From Pseudanabaena sp. Salubria-1 (GTDB lineage Bacteria; Cyanobacteriota; Cyanobacteriia; Pseudanabaenales; Pseudanabaenaceae), in contig JALQCR010000014.1 of the NCBI GenBank assembly GCA_023336205.1, positions 98,978-162,977 on the forward strand: a DNA stretch of 64,000 nt, read 5' to 3'. Numbering within the stretch: the stretch's first letter is position 1; every line of letters starts with the position of its first letter. Shown here one piece after another: positions 46,702 through 57,200 of this stretch. The position numbers and the translations under genes were made by a program. The notes beneath the pieces were generated by a model, which saw only the letters and a program-made list of their open reading frames with translations, was not told the origin of the DNA and made no database searches.

Positions 46702-48231
46702 ATGCAATACACTGGAAACGTTTGGGATAAAGACGCTCTAAAAAATCCAGAGACAGAATATCAGCAGCTATTGGGTTTATTAAGAACCAAGAAAGATTAT
46801 GAAATGCTGTTTGTCCGTTGTTCGCCTTCAGAGGGCGAACAAATTATCAAAAGGACAAGAGCAGATGCCGCGAATCGAGAAATTCGTGTGTTAAGGCTCG
46901 ATCGCCCGATCGCCGATTTTTATGAAATGTTAGTTAATGAAGCAGATTTACACGAAGCAAATCTACTATTTATCACAGGCATAGAAGAGTTCTTAGAAAA
47001 TAAACTCATCGATATAGAGGATCATGATTTAGGCGAAAAGTTGACCCATATTCCCCGTCCACTAGCCCACCTGATCCTGCTGCAATCTAAACTCAAAGAG
47101 AGTTTCCCGATCTGTTTTGTATTTTTACTACCCTTATTTGCACTCAAGTTTTTCATTGACAGCTACCCCGAATTCTTTAACGACAACGTTGAGGTATTTG
47201 AGTTTCCCACTGACATGGAGTTGATACGACAAGAGACTTTTCGCTGGGTCAGTGGCGATCGCTATGAAGCCTATGCTCAAATCAGTGAAGAAGAACGCGA
47301 TCGCAAATATGAAGATCTACAAAAACTCATCTTGGCTCAGCCATTAATTTCGGAGCGGCGCATTGAGTTATTGCTAGAGCAAGGGGGATTATTGGTAGCT
47401 GGCAACCGTTGTCAAGAGGCGATCGCCAATTGTGATCAGGCTTTACAGATTCGTGCTGACAACCATTTGGCTTGGTATAACCGCGCTGTAGCACTAGACC
47501 TGTCCAGTCATCATGAAGAGGCTGTCCAAAATTATCGTCAAGCGATCGCTTATAAAGAGGACTTCTATGCAGCGTGGCACAATCTTGGTACTTCACTAAG
47601 CATGTTAGGGCGCTATGAAGAAGCGATCAATAGTTACAACCTCGCTCTCAAACACAAACCTGACTACTATTATTCCTACGGTGGCAAAGGCTTAGTGTAC
47701 GGTGTGCTTGGAAAGTATGAAGAAGCGATCGATCATTGTGAAAAAGCCCTAGCCATTAGACCTGACTATGTTCAGGGTTGGTTTAGTCGAGCCTATGCCC
47801 TTGAAAGCCTTGGGAAATATGCAGAGGCAATAGCAAGTTACGATCGCGCCTTAGAATACAAACCGCTCGATCATCAAATTTGGTATAGCCGAGCCAAAGC
47901 TCTTGAGCAGTGGGGAAATTACACTGAAGCGATCGCCAGTTATGACCAAGCTATAGAAATACGTCCTGATGATTATTACGCTTGGAACAATCGCGGTCTT
48001 GCCCTGAGTAAGCTAGAACTTTATGAAGAGGTGATCGCTAGTCATGATCGAGCATTAGAGATCAATCCTGATGATCATTTTGCTTGGTATAGTCGTGGTA
48101 ATGCCCTCAGCGGTTTAGGAATGCTCGAAGAAGCGATCGCTGCCTACGATAAAGCAATCCAAATATCACCACAAGAAACACAGGTTTGGCAAAATCGTAA
48201 AATAGCATTGAGAAGACTTGGTTTTGAGTAA
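46702..48231 (+). CDS. TPR-repeat protein with an unrecognised N-terminal domain
   Basis: A 509-residue cytoplasmic protein. Residues 1-220 form an alpha/beta domain (YEMLFVRCSPSEGEQIIKRTR ... LFITGIEEFLENK ... FPICFVFLLPLFALKFF) resembling an NTPase-like fold without a visible P-loop. It is followed by about nine 34-residue TPR units (for example ALALRPDYxxxWFxRAxALESLGKYAEAIASYDRALE). I chose ATG 46702 because GGGAGA precedes it. TPRs imply protein binding; the partner is unknown. It stands 29 bp before the hybrid kinase gene, with which it may be co-transcribed. Confidence 0.75.
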   Translation: MQYTGNVWDKDALKNPETEYQQLLGLLRTKKDYEMLFVRCSPSEGEQIIKRTRADAANREIRVLRLDRPIADFYEMLVNEADLHEANLLFITGIEEFLENKLIDIEDHDLGEKLTHIPRPLAHLILLQSKLKESFPICFVFLLPLFALKFFIDSYPEFFNDNVEVFEFPTDMELIRQETFRWVSGDRYEAYAQISEEERDRKYEDLQKLILAQPLISERRIELLLEQGGLLVAGNRCQEAIANCDQALQIRADNHLAWYNRAVALDLSSHHEEAVQNYRQAIAYKEDFYAAWHNLGTSLSMLGRYEEAINSYNLALKHKPDYYYSYGGKGLVYGVLGKYEEAIDHCEKALAIRPDYVQGWFSRAYALESLGKYAEAIASYDRALEYKPLDHQIWYSRAKALEQWGNYTEAIASYDQAIEIRPDDYYAWNNRGLALSKLELYEEVIASHDRALEINPDDHFAWYSRGNALSGLGMLEEAIAAYDKAIQISPQETQVWQNRKIALRRLGFE

Positions 48232-48260
48232 AGCTTAGGAATCAACTGAACAAACAGACC

Positions 48261-51200
48261 ATGACCACACCACCGATCAATCATCCCGCCACCAACGTAG
48301 ATACTATGTCAACGGGATTCATTCCTACGCCAACACATCGTTGTGAAAGCAAAGGGTTTAGAATCCCTCTAAGCTTGTTGATCACCGTACCGTTTTTGCT
48401 AAACACCTTTGGCATCGTGGGATTGATTGGTTGGTTATCATTTAGGAATGGACATAATGCAATTCTTCTACTCGCTAATCAGTTCCATCGCAAAGTTACA
48501 GAGCAAGTTCAAGATCGGTTACATTCCTATTTAGAACTTCCCTATACCCTTAATCAACTTAATGCTAATAGCATTGAGTTAGAGCAAATAGAACCAAATG
48601 ATGAAATCAGGTTTCAAGCTCACTTTTGGAAACAACTGCAAAATTTCTCCCGCATTAGCAATATTTATTTTGCCACCACTTCTGGTAAATACTGGGGGGT
48701 AAGACGCATAAAAGATCGATTTGCGATCGAGAATACTAACTCGACTTTTATGACCGATAATTATGGGCGACCACAAACATTATTGATGGCAAAAAATAGC
48801 TTTAATTTAACTGAGCGTCCTTGGTATCAAACTGTTGTGCAGACTAGACAGAGTATTTGGACTGAAGTATATACGGATTCGATGACTGAAGAGCCCGCCA
48901 TCACCTCAATTAGACCCGTCTATCAAGAGAATGGTGAACTGCAAGGGGTTCTAGGCATATCAATGCTCTTGGGTGACATCAATCAATTTTTGCAGAACAC
49001 AAAAGTTAGTAATCATGGACAGACGTTCATTGTCGAGCCATCTGGTAAATTGGTAGCCACTTCTAACTCAGATGTCGAAATCTCTGCGCAGGGAAGTAAA
49101 TCAGAGCGTATTCTCGCAACCCAAAGCCAAGATAAATTAACTCGCACAGTGGCTGAATGGCTGAAATCTCAGCCCATATCGAACAACAATGAGATTCAGC
49201 AGTCAGTAATCAATTTTGAGGGTGAACCATACTTCCTTCAAGTTGGGGAATTGAACAATGACTCTGGGTTAAGCGGATTGAATTGGCGGATTGTTGTTGC
49301 CGTACCTGCATCTGACTTTATGTTGCAGATTAAAGAAAATTCAATGTCAACTGCGATGCTATGTCTGATCGCCCTGGGCTTAAATGCCATTTTGGGTATC
49401 ATTGCTGCCCGTCGTATCAGTCGCCCCATTACTCAACTTAGCCAAGCAAGCCAATCGATCGCAAATGGTAATCTCGATCAAAAAGTGGAGTATTCCTGCG
49501 CAATTGAAGAATTAGCGATTTTGGCGAATTCCTTTAATCAGATGAGTCGCCAGATGAAGAGATCGCATACGCGATTGGAGGAGTATTCACAGCTTTTGGT
49601 GCAAAAAGTAGATGAACGTACTTATGCATTACAACAGGAAATTCTCGAACATGAATTCACTGAAGCCGCCTTACGAGAGTCGGAAGAAAAATTTGCTAAA
49701 GCCTTTCGTTCTAGCCCTGATGGGATGGCTTTGCTATCCAATGACACCTATAAACATATTGATGTCAATAATAAATGGTCAGAAATTACGGGCTATAGCC
49801 GTGAAGAAGCGATCGGAGCAGCTCCTTCAGATTTAAATCTATGGGTTGATTTAAATGAACGCGATCGCATGTTAGAAATTTTAGGGGTTGAAGGGAGAGT
49901 ATTCAACTATGAAGCAAACTTTGTTACTAAGGAAGGGAAAAAATTTACAGGGCTAATCTCGTCAGAAACGATTGAGTTTGGCGGGAATGTTTTTGCGATC
50001 TATGCAGTCAAAGATATTAGCGATCGCAAAATCATCGAAGAGAATATTAAAGAAAGCGAAAAGAAATATCGCGATTTGGTGGAATCAGCAAACTGTATCA
50101 TTCTTCGATGGGACACCCAAGGTCGAATTTGTTTCTTGAATGATTATGGATTGAGGTTTTTTGGCTATCAATTAGAAGATATTATTGGCTCCTATATATT
50201 AGATACATTTGTCTCATCGAAAGATGTATCGGGAGAAGATCTGCGCAACATGATTGCCGAAATATGCTGCACTCCTGAAAAATATCAACTTAATGAGAAT
50301 GAGAATATCTGCAAAGATGGGCGGCGTGTCTGGGTGACTTGGTCAAACAAGCCGATTTATGATGATCAAGGAAAGTTAATCGAAATTCTATCAGTCGGAA
50401 CAGATATCACCGATCGCAAACAGGCTGAAAAGGAATTACAATCTGCGAAGGAAGTTGCTGATACGGCAAACCGTGCCAAGAGTGAATTCCTCGCGAATAT
50501 GAGCCATGAGTTACGCACTCCTTTAAATGGCATCCTTGGTTATGCTCAAATCCTCAAGCGCGGTTACGACCCCGACAAGCATAAAGCAGGGTTAGAAGTC
50601 ATTCAGCGTAGTGGCGAACATTTACTGACTTTACTCAATGATATTCTTGATCTTTCTAAAATTGAAGCTAAAAAGCTGGAACTCAATCCCAGTGAATTTG
50701 ATCTTCCCAAGTTGTTGCAAAGTATTACAGATATTTTCCAATTGCAAGTACGCGCTAAGGATGTTGAGTTAATCTATCAACCTCTGACCACATTACCAAC
50801 AACTATGTATGGTGATGAAAAACGTCTGCGCCAAGTTCTGATTAATTTATTTGGGAATGCTGTGAAGTTTACCGATCGCGGCAGCGTATCTCTAAGCGTT
50901 AGTGTTCATCCCTGTGAACTTAACCACAACTACAAAGTTCGGTTTGAAATCGCAGATACAGGGGTAGGCATCGATCCTGATAAGTTAGAAGAGATATTTT
51001 TACCGTTTCAGCAAGCAGGCGATCGCGCTCGGCGCTACTCTGGAACTGGTTTAGGTTTGCCGATCTGTCAAAAGATTGTAGAAATGATGGGAGGAAAACT
51101 GCATGTGGAGAGTAAATTAAATGAAGGCAGTACTTTCTGGTTTGAAATTGAGTTAACTGAAGTTCCTAATCATATTCAACCAATATTAATCGATAGTCGG

Positions 51201-51872
51201 ACGATCACAGGTTACTTGGGAGATCGACGCAAAATTTTGGTTGTTGATGACAAGACCGAAAATCGCATGGTATTGAATGATTTACTCACGCCACTTGGTT
51301 TCATTGTTGCGGAAGCGATCGATGGCTATGATTGTCTCACTAAAGCCCAGAGTTTTGAGCCAGATTTGATTTTACTAGATATGGTAATGCCTCAACTGGA
51401 TGGACATGAAACAACAAAGCGGCTGCGTCAGTTACCGATGTTTGAGAACACGGCGATCGTCATGGTCTCTGCAAGTGCCTTCAATCAAGATCGCAGTTTG
51501 AGCATCGCCGTAGGATGTAATGATTTCATCGCGAAGCCAATTGATCCTGATACTTTGTTTTATACAATGCGATCGCTACTCAATCTAGATTGGGAATACG
51601 AGAATCTCAATTCTGATGATACTGATATAAGTATGGGTAATGCCAAGATAGATGCGATCGCGCAGCCGATGATTGTGCCACCATACCTTACGGTCGAGAG
51701 ATTGCTACAACTTGCGCGGATGGGAGATATTATTGCGATTCAAGATGAGGTCATACTTCTACAAGAAACTGATTCCACCTTTAGCCCTTTTGCAAATCAG
51801 GTACTGGACTATGCCCGTGAGTTTCAAATCAAACGGATTCGCGAATTTTTAGAGCTACAAATCCATAATTAG
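48261..51872 (+). CDS. Hybrid sensor histidine kinase with Cache, HAMP, two PAS and a receiver
   Basis: A 1203-residue membrane sensor. TM1 (about 37-58), a periplasmic double-Cache sensor (60-360, with WGVRRIKDRF and PWYQTVVQTRQSIWTEVYTD), TM2 (AMLCLIALGLNAILGIIAA), HAMP (RRISRPITQLSQASQSIANG), a coiled coil, then two PAS domains. HisKA carries His749 in MSHELRTPLNGILGYAQIL, followed by a complete HATPase (N, G1, F, G2 boxes). A C-terminal receiver has the phospho-acceptor Asp1040 in LILLDMVMPQLDGHE, and about 90 further residues follow. The ligand of the Cache domain cannot be inferred. Confidence 0.94.
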   Translation: MTTPPINHPATNVDTMSTGFIPTPTHRCESKGFRIPLSLLITVPFLLNTFGIVGLIGWLSFRNGHNAILLLANQFHRKVTEQVQDRLHSYLELPYTLNQLNANSIELEQIEPNDEIRFQAHFWKQLQNFSRISNIYFATTSGKYWGVRRIKDRFAIENTNSTFMTDNYGRPQTLLMAKNSFNLTERPWYQTVVQTRQSIWTEVYTDSMTEEPAITSIRPVYQENGELQGVLGISMLLGDINQFLQNTKVSNHGQTFIVEPSGKLVATSNSDVEISAQGSKSERILATQSQDKLTRTVAEWLKSQPISNNNEIQQSVINFEGEPYFLQVGELNNDSGLSGLNWRIVVAVPASDFMLQIKENSMSTAMLCLIALGLNAILGIIAARRISRPITQLSQASQSIANGNLDQKVEYSCAIEELAILANSFNQMSRQMKRSHTRLEEYSQLLVQKVDERTYALQQEILEHEFTEAALRESEEKFAKAFRSSPDGMALLSNDTYKHIDVNNKWSEITGYSREEAIGAAPSDLNLWVDLNERDRMLEILGVEGRVFNYEANFVTKEGKKFTGLISSETIEFGGNVFAIYAVKDISDRKIIEENIKESEKKYRDLVESANCIILRWDTQGRICFLNDYGLRFFGYQLEDIIGSYILDTFVSSKDVSGEDLRNMIAEICCTPEKYQLNENENICKDGRRVWVTWSNKPIYDDQGKLIEILSVGTDITDRKQAEKELQSAKEVADTANRAKSEFLANMSHELRTPLNGILGYAQILKRGYDPDKHKAGLEVIQRSGEHLLTLLNDILDLSKIEAKKLELNPSEFDLPKLLQSITDIFQLQVRAKDVELIYQPLTTLPTTMYGDEKRLRQVLINLFGNAVKFTDRGSVSLSVSVHPCELNHNYKVRFEIADTGVGIDPDKLEEIFLPFQQAGDRARRYSGTGLGLPICQKIVEMMGGKLHVESKLNEGSTFWFEIELTEVPNHIQPILIDSRTITGYLGDRRKILVVDDKTENRMVLNDLLTPLGFIVAEAIDGYDCLTKAQSFEPDLILLDMVMPQLDGHETTKRLRQLPMFENTAIVMVSASAFNQDRSLSIAVGCNDFIAKPIDPDTLFYTMRSLLNLDWEYENLNSDDTDISMGNAKIDAIAQPMIVPPYLTVERLLQLARMGDIIAIQDEVILLQETDSTFSPFANQVLDYAREFQIKRIREFLELQIHN

Positions 51873-51923
51873 CATCAGAAGGATGGGTGGCGTGAAGCGC
51901 TGTTCGTCCTTCTGATGCTAATT
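51867..51923. terminator. Imperfect hairpin after the hybrid kinase
   Basis: Outer arms AATTAGCATCAGAAGGA and complement are perfect, while the inner part (TGGGTGGCGTGAAGCGCTGTTCG) has mismatches. It overlaps the stop codon of the kinase, as several other palindromes here do. Confidence 0.7.
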
Positions 51924-52042
51924 GGGATGATGTATGGTAAATGACTAAAAAGTAGCAGTTACTACGGTTTACAATTTAGCTTATAATTGTAACAATACTT
52001 AAAGCTGAGAAATCACTTCAAACTTTAACAGGTTAAACAACA

Positions 52043-52645
52043 ATGGCATTTGAACTCCCATCTTTACCTTACGCCCAAGATGCTCTCGCAGCTTCGGGTA
52101 TGTCTGCTGAGACCCTATCATTTCATTACGGCAAACACCATGCTGCTTATGTAACCAACCTCAACAACCTGATCAAAGATACCGATCTTGCTGACAAAAC
52201 CTTAGAAGAAGTCATCAAGATTAGCTACAAAGAAGGCAAAGCTGGAATCTTCAATAACGCTGCTCAAGTTTGGAACCACACTTTCTACTGGAATGGCATT
52301 AAGCCTGCTGGTGGTGGTGCTCCTACTGGTGCTTTGTTGGAGGCTATTGATGCTAGCTTTGGTAGCTTGGACAACTTTAAGACCGAATTTAAAAATGCTG
52401 GTGCTACTCAATTTGGTAGTGGCTGGGCATGGTTGGTTGCTGAAGGCGGTAAGCTGAAAATCACCAAAACTCCTAATGCTGAAAATCCTTTGATCCATGA
52501 AGGTCAAGTTCCTTTGTTGACGATGGATGTTTGGGAACATGCTTACTATTTGGACTTCCAAAATAGCCGTCCTAACTTCATGGCTAACTTTGTCGAAAAA
52601 CTAATCAACTGGGATTTCGTAGCTGCTAATTTCGCGGCTGTCTAG
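52043..52645 (+). CDS. sodB: Iron superoxide dismutase
   Basis: A 200-residue Fe-SOD dismutating superoxide in the cytoplasm. Metal ligands: His in LSFHYGKHHAAYV, His in QVWNHTFYW, Asp and His in MDVWEHAYYLDFQN. GAAPTGAL-type and FGSGWAW segments with the Fe-type signature are present. A TATAAT -10 box lies at 51982-51987 in the 5' region. Full length, stand-alone gene. Confidence 0.97.
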   Translation: MAFELPSLPYAQDALAASGMSAETLSFHYGKHHAAYVTNLNNLIKDTDLADKTLEEVIKISYKEGKAGIFNNAAQVWNHTFYWNGIKPAGGGAPTGALLEAIDASFGSLDNFKTEFKNAGATQFGSGWAWLVAEGGKLKITKTPNAENPLIHEGQVPLLTMDVWEHAYYLDFQNSRPNFMANFVEKLINWDFVAANFAAV

Positions 52646-52648
52646 TTC

Positions 52649-52711
52649 TAAAAAGTGCATAGCACTTTTTAATTGTAAAAGAGAAGCCTCGCATCGCGAG
52701 GCTTCTCTTTT
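52649..52711 (+). terminator. Double hairpin ending sodB
   Basis: AAAAAGTGC-ATA-GCACTTTTT (52649-52672) is a good rho-independent terminator. It is followed by AAAAGAGAAGCCTCGC-AT-complement ending in TTTT (52677-52711). Confidence 0.85.
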
Positions 52712-52716
52712 CTTTG

Positions 52717-52820
52717 ATCCCAAAACACAAAATAGCGTAGCCATTTTGCATTTTTAAAACCCTTACAGGGTTTGGTTTTTAATTCACAGAAGTGTTGCCA
52801 CACTTTTGTGAATTGGTATT
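52717..52820. repeat. 105-bp double-dyad repeat, third full copy
   Basis: Decayed first hairpin (CAAAACACAAAATAGCGTAGCCATTTTGCATTT), central AACCCTTACAGGGTTTGG and second hairpin TTCACAGAAGTGTTGCCACACTTTTGTGAA, as at 20823-20927. Confidence 0.78.
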
Positions 52821-52914
52821 AACAGTCCAGTGCCTTGGGCGATCGCCTTTTGTCATCATCGATCGCGATCGTAAATATAGCCTTGTAGACAAAAATTGCG
52901 ATCGCTCAATTCTG

Positions 52915-53178
52915 CTACTCATAATGACTTTTACAGCCAGCAATTAGAATCTCTGTATCAGTGACTTGATAGACGAGACGATGTTCATCACTAATGCGTC
53001 TTGACCAAAATCCACTGAGTCCATATTTTAGCGGTTCAGGTTTACCGATACCTGAAAAAGGCGATCGCTCAATATCTTTGATAAGTTCTACAATTTTGTT
53101 GTAAGTTTTGCGATCCATTTTTGCCCATGCGTTATAGTCCTCAAAGGCTTCTGCTTCAAAGAGGATTCGTCTTCTCAT
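52915..53178 (-). CDS. yoeB: YoeB-family mRNA interferase toxin
   Basis: An 87-residue Txe/YoeB ribosome-dependent RNase. Signatures FEAEAFEDYNAWAKMDRKTYNKIVELIKDIERSPFSGIGKPEPLKYGLSGFWSRRISDEHRLVYQV are full-length, ending in GCKSHYE, where the catalytic His-Tyr pair is conserved. It overlaps its antitoxin by four bases. Confidence 0.95.
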   Translation of the reverse strand: MRRRILFEAEAFEDYNAWAKMDRKTYNKIVELIKDIERSPFSGIGKPEPLKYGLSGFWSRRISDEHRLVYQVTDTEILIAGCKSHYE

Positions 53179-53399
53179 GAGATATTATCCCAATTAAGTT
53201 CTACGAGATTGTTACGGTTTTGAATGTTTTCCACCGCAGTTAGTAATCTCTTTCTATTAGCGGGGTTTTGCAACAGAAAAGCGGTTTCATCACTTTCATA
53301 TACAACTATCTCAATTTCTTTGTCTTGGAAAGCAGCTTTTAAGCTCTCTAGAAAATTGTTGTCAAGTTCATTAGCATTCAACCGATAACTGACTTGCAT
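53175..53399 (-). CDS. Antitoxin paired with YoeB
   Basis: A 74-residue acidic protein (MQVSYRLNANELDNNFLESLKAAFQDKEIEIVVYESDETAFLLQNPANRKRLLTAVENI). It is in antitoxin position and shows the LLxNPANRxRLLxAVExI tail that wraps YoeB-type toxins. The N-terminus has more of a cyanobacterial-type dimerisation fold than classical YefM. It is expected to neutralise the toxin and repress the operon. Confidence 0.88.
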   Translation of the reverse strand: MQVSYRLNANELDNNFLESLKAAFQDKEIEIVVYESDETAFLLQNPANRKRLLTAVENIQNRNNLVELNWDNIS

Positions 53400-53607
53400 T
53401 TTTTGTAACGCCTGATAGCTTGTAATATATTTAACATAATATAAGATTTCTCAAGGTTTGACAGCGATCGCCTATCCAATCGCTCATAATCAGCGATCGC
53501 ATGTTGTGATCATTCAAGTGCGATCGCGAATAGAGCCTTGTGGATAAAAATAATGGCGGTAAAAGTCTTCAATTGAGTTAGGTTGAGATCGTCGATCGCA
53601 AAATATC

Positions 53608-53868
53608 TTACAAATCTCGATAGATTTCACGTCGATGTCCTATACGTCTTAAGTTGATGAGTTCACTACTGTCGTCAATATCATACAAAACACGATAGTC
53701 TCCAATTCTCAATCGAAAGCCCTGTCCTCCCTTCATTTGTAATGAGTTGGCGGGTCTGGGTTCTTCTTGTAACTGCACTATGGACTTTAAAATCCGTTCT
53801 TTGAGTTCCTGCGGTAATGCGTTCAGTTGCTTCTGAACTGTTTTTGGTAAGTTAACTTGATAACTCAT
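53608..53868 (-). CDS. RelE/ParE-family toxin
   Basis: An 86-residue RelE-type protein: YQVNLPKTVQKQLNALPQELKERILKSIVQLQEEPRPANSLQMKGGQGFRLRIGDYRVLYDIDD...RIGHRREIYRDL. The conserved RLRIGDYRVLYDI strand and the C-terminal HRREIY are present. It is an mRNA-cleaving or gyrase-type toxin; RelE is favoured by GDYRVLY and HRREIY. Four-base overlap with the upstream antitoxin. Confidence 0.93.
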   Translation of the reverse strand: MSYQVNLPKTVQKQLNALPQELKERILKSIVQLQEEPRPANSLQMKGGQGFRLRIGDYRVLYDIDDSSELINLRRIGHRREIYRDL

Positions 53869-54086
53869 GATGCTTGCTGTACTTCATTTGCTAGGTAATG
53901 CTCTAGGGTTATAAAATCACCATTAGCAATTTCTGGGTCTGTTTCTTCAACTGCTTGTTGATATCCTTTCCAGCAGAAAAATTCGTCCATTTCTTCAAGT
54001 AACTTTTGATATGCAGTAATATCGAGGATAACTGCTATGCGATCGCCTTGAGCGTTGGTAATGTATTGTTCTTGGAGTTGCAGCAT
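53865..54086 (-). CDS. Phd/RelB-type antitoxin
   Basis: A 73-residue antitoxin (MLQLQEQYITNAQGDRIAVILDITAYQKLLEEMDEFFCWKGYQQAVEETDP). The YITNAQGDRIAVILDITAYQKLLE segment is the DNA-binding Phd-like N-terminus, and the C-terminal acidic tail binds the toxin. First gene of the pair. Confidence 0.9.
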   Translation of the reverse strand: MLQLQEQYITNAQGDRIAVILDITAYQKLLEEMDEFFCWKGYQQAVEETDPEIANGDFITLEHYLANEVQQAS

Positions 54087-54222
54087 AGGTTTAAGATCTG
54101 ATGAATTATCTGTGAGTTGAGATTATTATAATCGTTACTAGTTGGGGGATCGCCTTTTGTCTTCATTCAAGTGCGATCGCCTTGAATGATGATAGAATTA
54201 TCCGAAAGTTTCAGTAGATATC

Positions 54223-57200
54223 ATGGACGATCGCGATCGCACTAATATTCAGGGGTTTTTGGCTAAATGGCAAGGCTCACAGGGAAATGAGCGGGCTAAT
54301 TATCAGACTTTTTTTGATGATTTGTGCGTGGCTTTGGGAGTGGAGCGTCCGATTCCGAAGGGGACGGTAAAGGGCGATCCATTTTGTTTTGATAAGGAGA
54401 TTACGGTTTTTCATAAGGATCGCAAAGAGACTTCTAATTTTATTGATTTCCATAAAGAGGGATATTTTTTAATTGAGGCGAAGCAGGGGAGTAATAGTTC
54501 TAAGCAAAGTACGCCGAGGCGGGGGACAGATGGCTATTCGAGAATGATGGAGAAGGCTTTTTATCAGGCTCAGAGCTATACGTTGTTTTTAACTAACAAG
54601 CCACCGTTTTTGATGACTTGCGATATTGGTTCACATTTTGAACTATGGATGAGCTTTAGCGGCAACTATGGCGGCTATGGGGCGCGGGAAGTAATCGCGA
54701 TTGAGCGCTTGCTTGATGAGAAGATATTCGACCGCTTTGTGGCAATTTTTAGCGATCCGCAGAGTCTGAATCCTGAGAAGTATCGGGCGCGGGTGACACG
54801 AGAGGTGGCGGGGACTTTGGCGAAGTTGGCGAAGTGGCTAGAGGAACAGGGTAAGGAACCGCAGGAAGTGGCAAATTTTTTGATGCGCTGCATTTTTACG
54901 ATGTTTGCGGAGGATGTGCGGTTGTTGCAGGGGGAGATTTTTACGAGGGCGTTACAGGAGCGTTGGATTCCTGAACCGAGCCGATTTAAGTCGGAGATTG
55001 AGGATCTGTGGAAGGTGATGAATACAGGTGGGAAGTTCAATTTTGATGCGATTCCACAGTTTAATGGCAGTTTTTTTGCGAATGCGATCGCCTTTGATTT
55101 GCCGAGGGAGCAGCTAGAGGTGTTGTATGAGGCTGCCCAAAAGGATTGGCGCGAGGTGGAACCTGCGATTTTTGGGACTTTGTTGGAACGGGCTTTAGAG
55201 AAAAAGGAGCGCAGTCGGTTGGGAGCGCATTATACGCCGCGCTCCTATGTAGAGAGGTTGGTGCGTCCTGTGGTGATGGAGCCTTTGCGGGAGGAGTGGC
55301 TTTTAGTTGAAACAGAAGTTAATCGGCTGTTGGTGCTGAAGGATGGACAGGAGGAACCAACGAAGGCGCAAAGGGATAAGGCGGGGGTGGAGATTCGGGC
55401 ATTTTTGGAGCGTTTGCAAGGGGTGCGGATTCTTGATCCTGCTTGCGGTTCGGGCAATTTCTTGTATGTGACGTTGGATTTAATCAAGACGTTGGAGCAG
55501 GAGGTGCAGATGCGGCTTTTGGATGTGTTGGGCAAAGTTACCACTGATTTATTGGAGGAGTTCGATCCGCGTTTGGCGGGACGGAAGCAGGTGAATCCTT
55601 CGCAGTTTTTGGGTATTGAGATCAATCCAAGGGCGGCGGCGATCGCGGAGTTAGTAATTTGGATTGGTTATTTGCAGTGGCATTTTAAGCGTTATGGTAC
55701 TACGCCGCCGCCTGAGCCAATCTTGCAGGATTTTCATAATATCGAGTTTCGGGATGCGGTGTTGGCTTATGATGGGCGGGAGCTTGATGTTGATGCGAAG
55801 ACGGGGAAGGTGCGGAGTCGTTGGGGTGGGCGGACGATGAGGCATCCTGTGACGGGTGAGGATGTGCCTGATCCGTCGGATCAGGTTCCTATCTATCGCT
55901 ACGTTAATCCGCGTCCTGCGGTGTGGCAAGAGGCTGATTATATTGTTTCTAATCCTCCTTTTATTGGGAAATCAAGACGAAGAACAGCACTTGGAGATGA
56001 ATATTTAGAATGTTTATTTAAGGCTTATCCACAGATGCCAGATGGTGCAGATTTTGTCATGTACTGGTGGTTTCATGCAATAAACATAATCAAACAGAAC
56101 AAATTAAAGCGATTTGGTTTTATCACGACTAATAGTATTACTCAGATATTGAATAGACAAGTTATTTCTGAAAACATTAAAGATGATTCTGAATATGAGA
56201 TTGTATGGGCAATACCTGATCATCCTTGGGTAGATACAGAAGGAAGTGCGGCTGTAAGAATAGCTATGACTGTTGTTGGAAAAAGAGAAGGGAAACAACC
56301 AACTCTTGTTCGAGTTATTCGTGAGGAGCGACAGGATGAGGACACAGCGAATTTAACTTTTGAATATCAGAATGTTGGGTTTATACATTCAAATCTTCGT
56401 GGAGGAGCAAAACTTGATCAAGCGAAGTCTTTACAGGCTAATCCTTCTATTTGCTCGGTTGGGTTAGTTCTTTTTGGCAAAGGATTTCTTGTTGATGAAT
56501 CTAAACGCAACCAAATCGAACCAGATGTATGTCATCCTTTCTTATCAGGACGAGACTTGATAAATGGAGTCTTAACTGATTGGGTAATAGATTTTTATCC
56601 CCTTGATGAGTCACAAGCTCAACGCAAAGCACCTTTAGCTTTTCAACATTTGCTTGAGTATGTAAAGCCTCAACGAGACGAAAGCCGAGATTCTGGAAGT
56701 AGAAAAAAATGGTGGCGTTTTGGTCGTGATAAGACTGAAATGCGAGCCGCAATTCAAAAATTGGAGCGCTATATTGTTACGTTAGAAGTCAGTAAATATA
56801 GAAACTTCTTTTTTGTGTCATCTGATGTTCGCCCAGATCACAAATTAATAGTAATAGCTATTGACGATGCTTACCATCTTGGAATTCTTTCAAGTTCTAC
56901 TCATATCTGTTGGGCATTAGCTCGTGGCGCACAACTTGGACCAACACCTGTATATGTAAAATCAATTTGCTTTGATCCTTTCCCTTTCCCAGATGCAACA
57001 TTAGAACAAAAAGAAAAAATTCGACAACTAGGCGAAAGACTCGATCGCCATCGCAAACAAGTACAAACCCAACATCCCGAAATCACGATTACAGGAATGT
57101 ATAACCTCCTCGAAAAACTCCGCAAAGGCGAAGACTTCACCGACAAAGACCGAGAATACAACAACAAGGCACTAGTCTCCACCCTCAAACAAATCCACGA

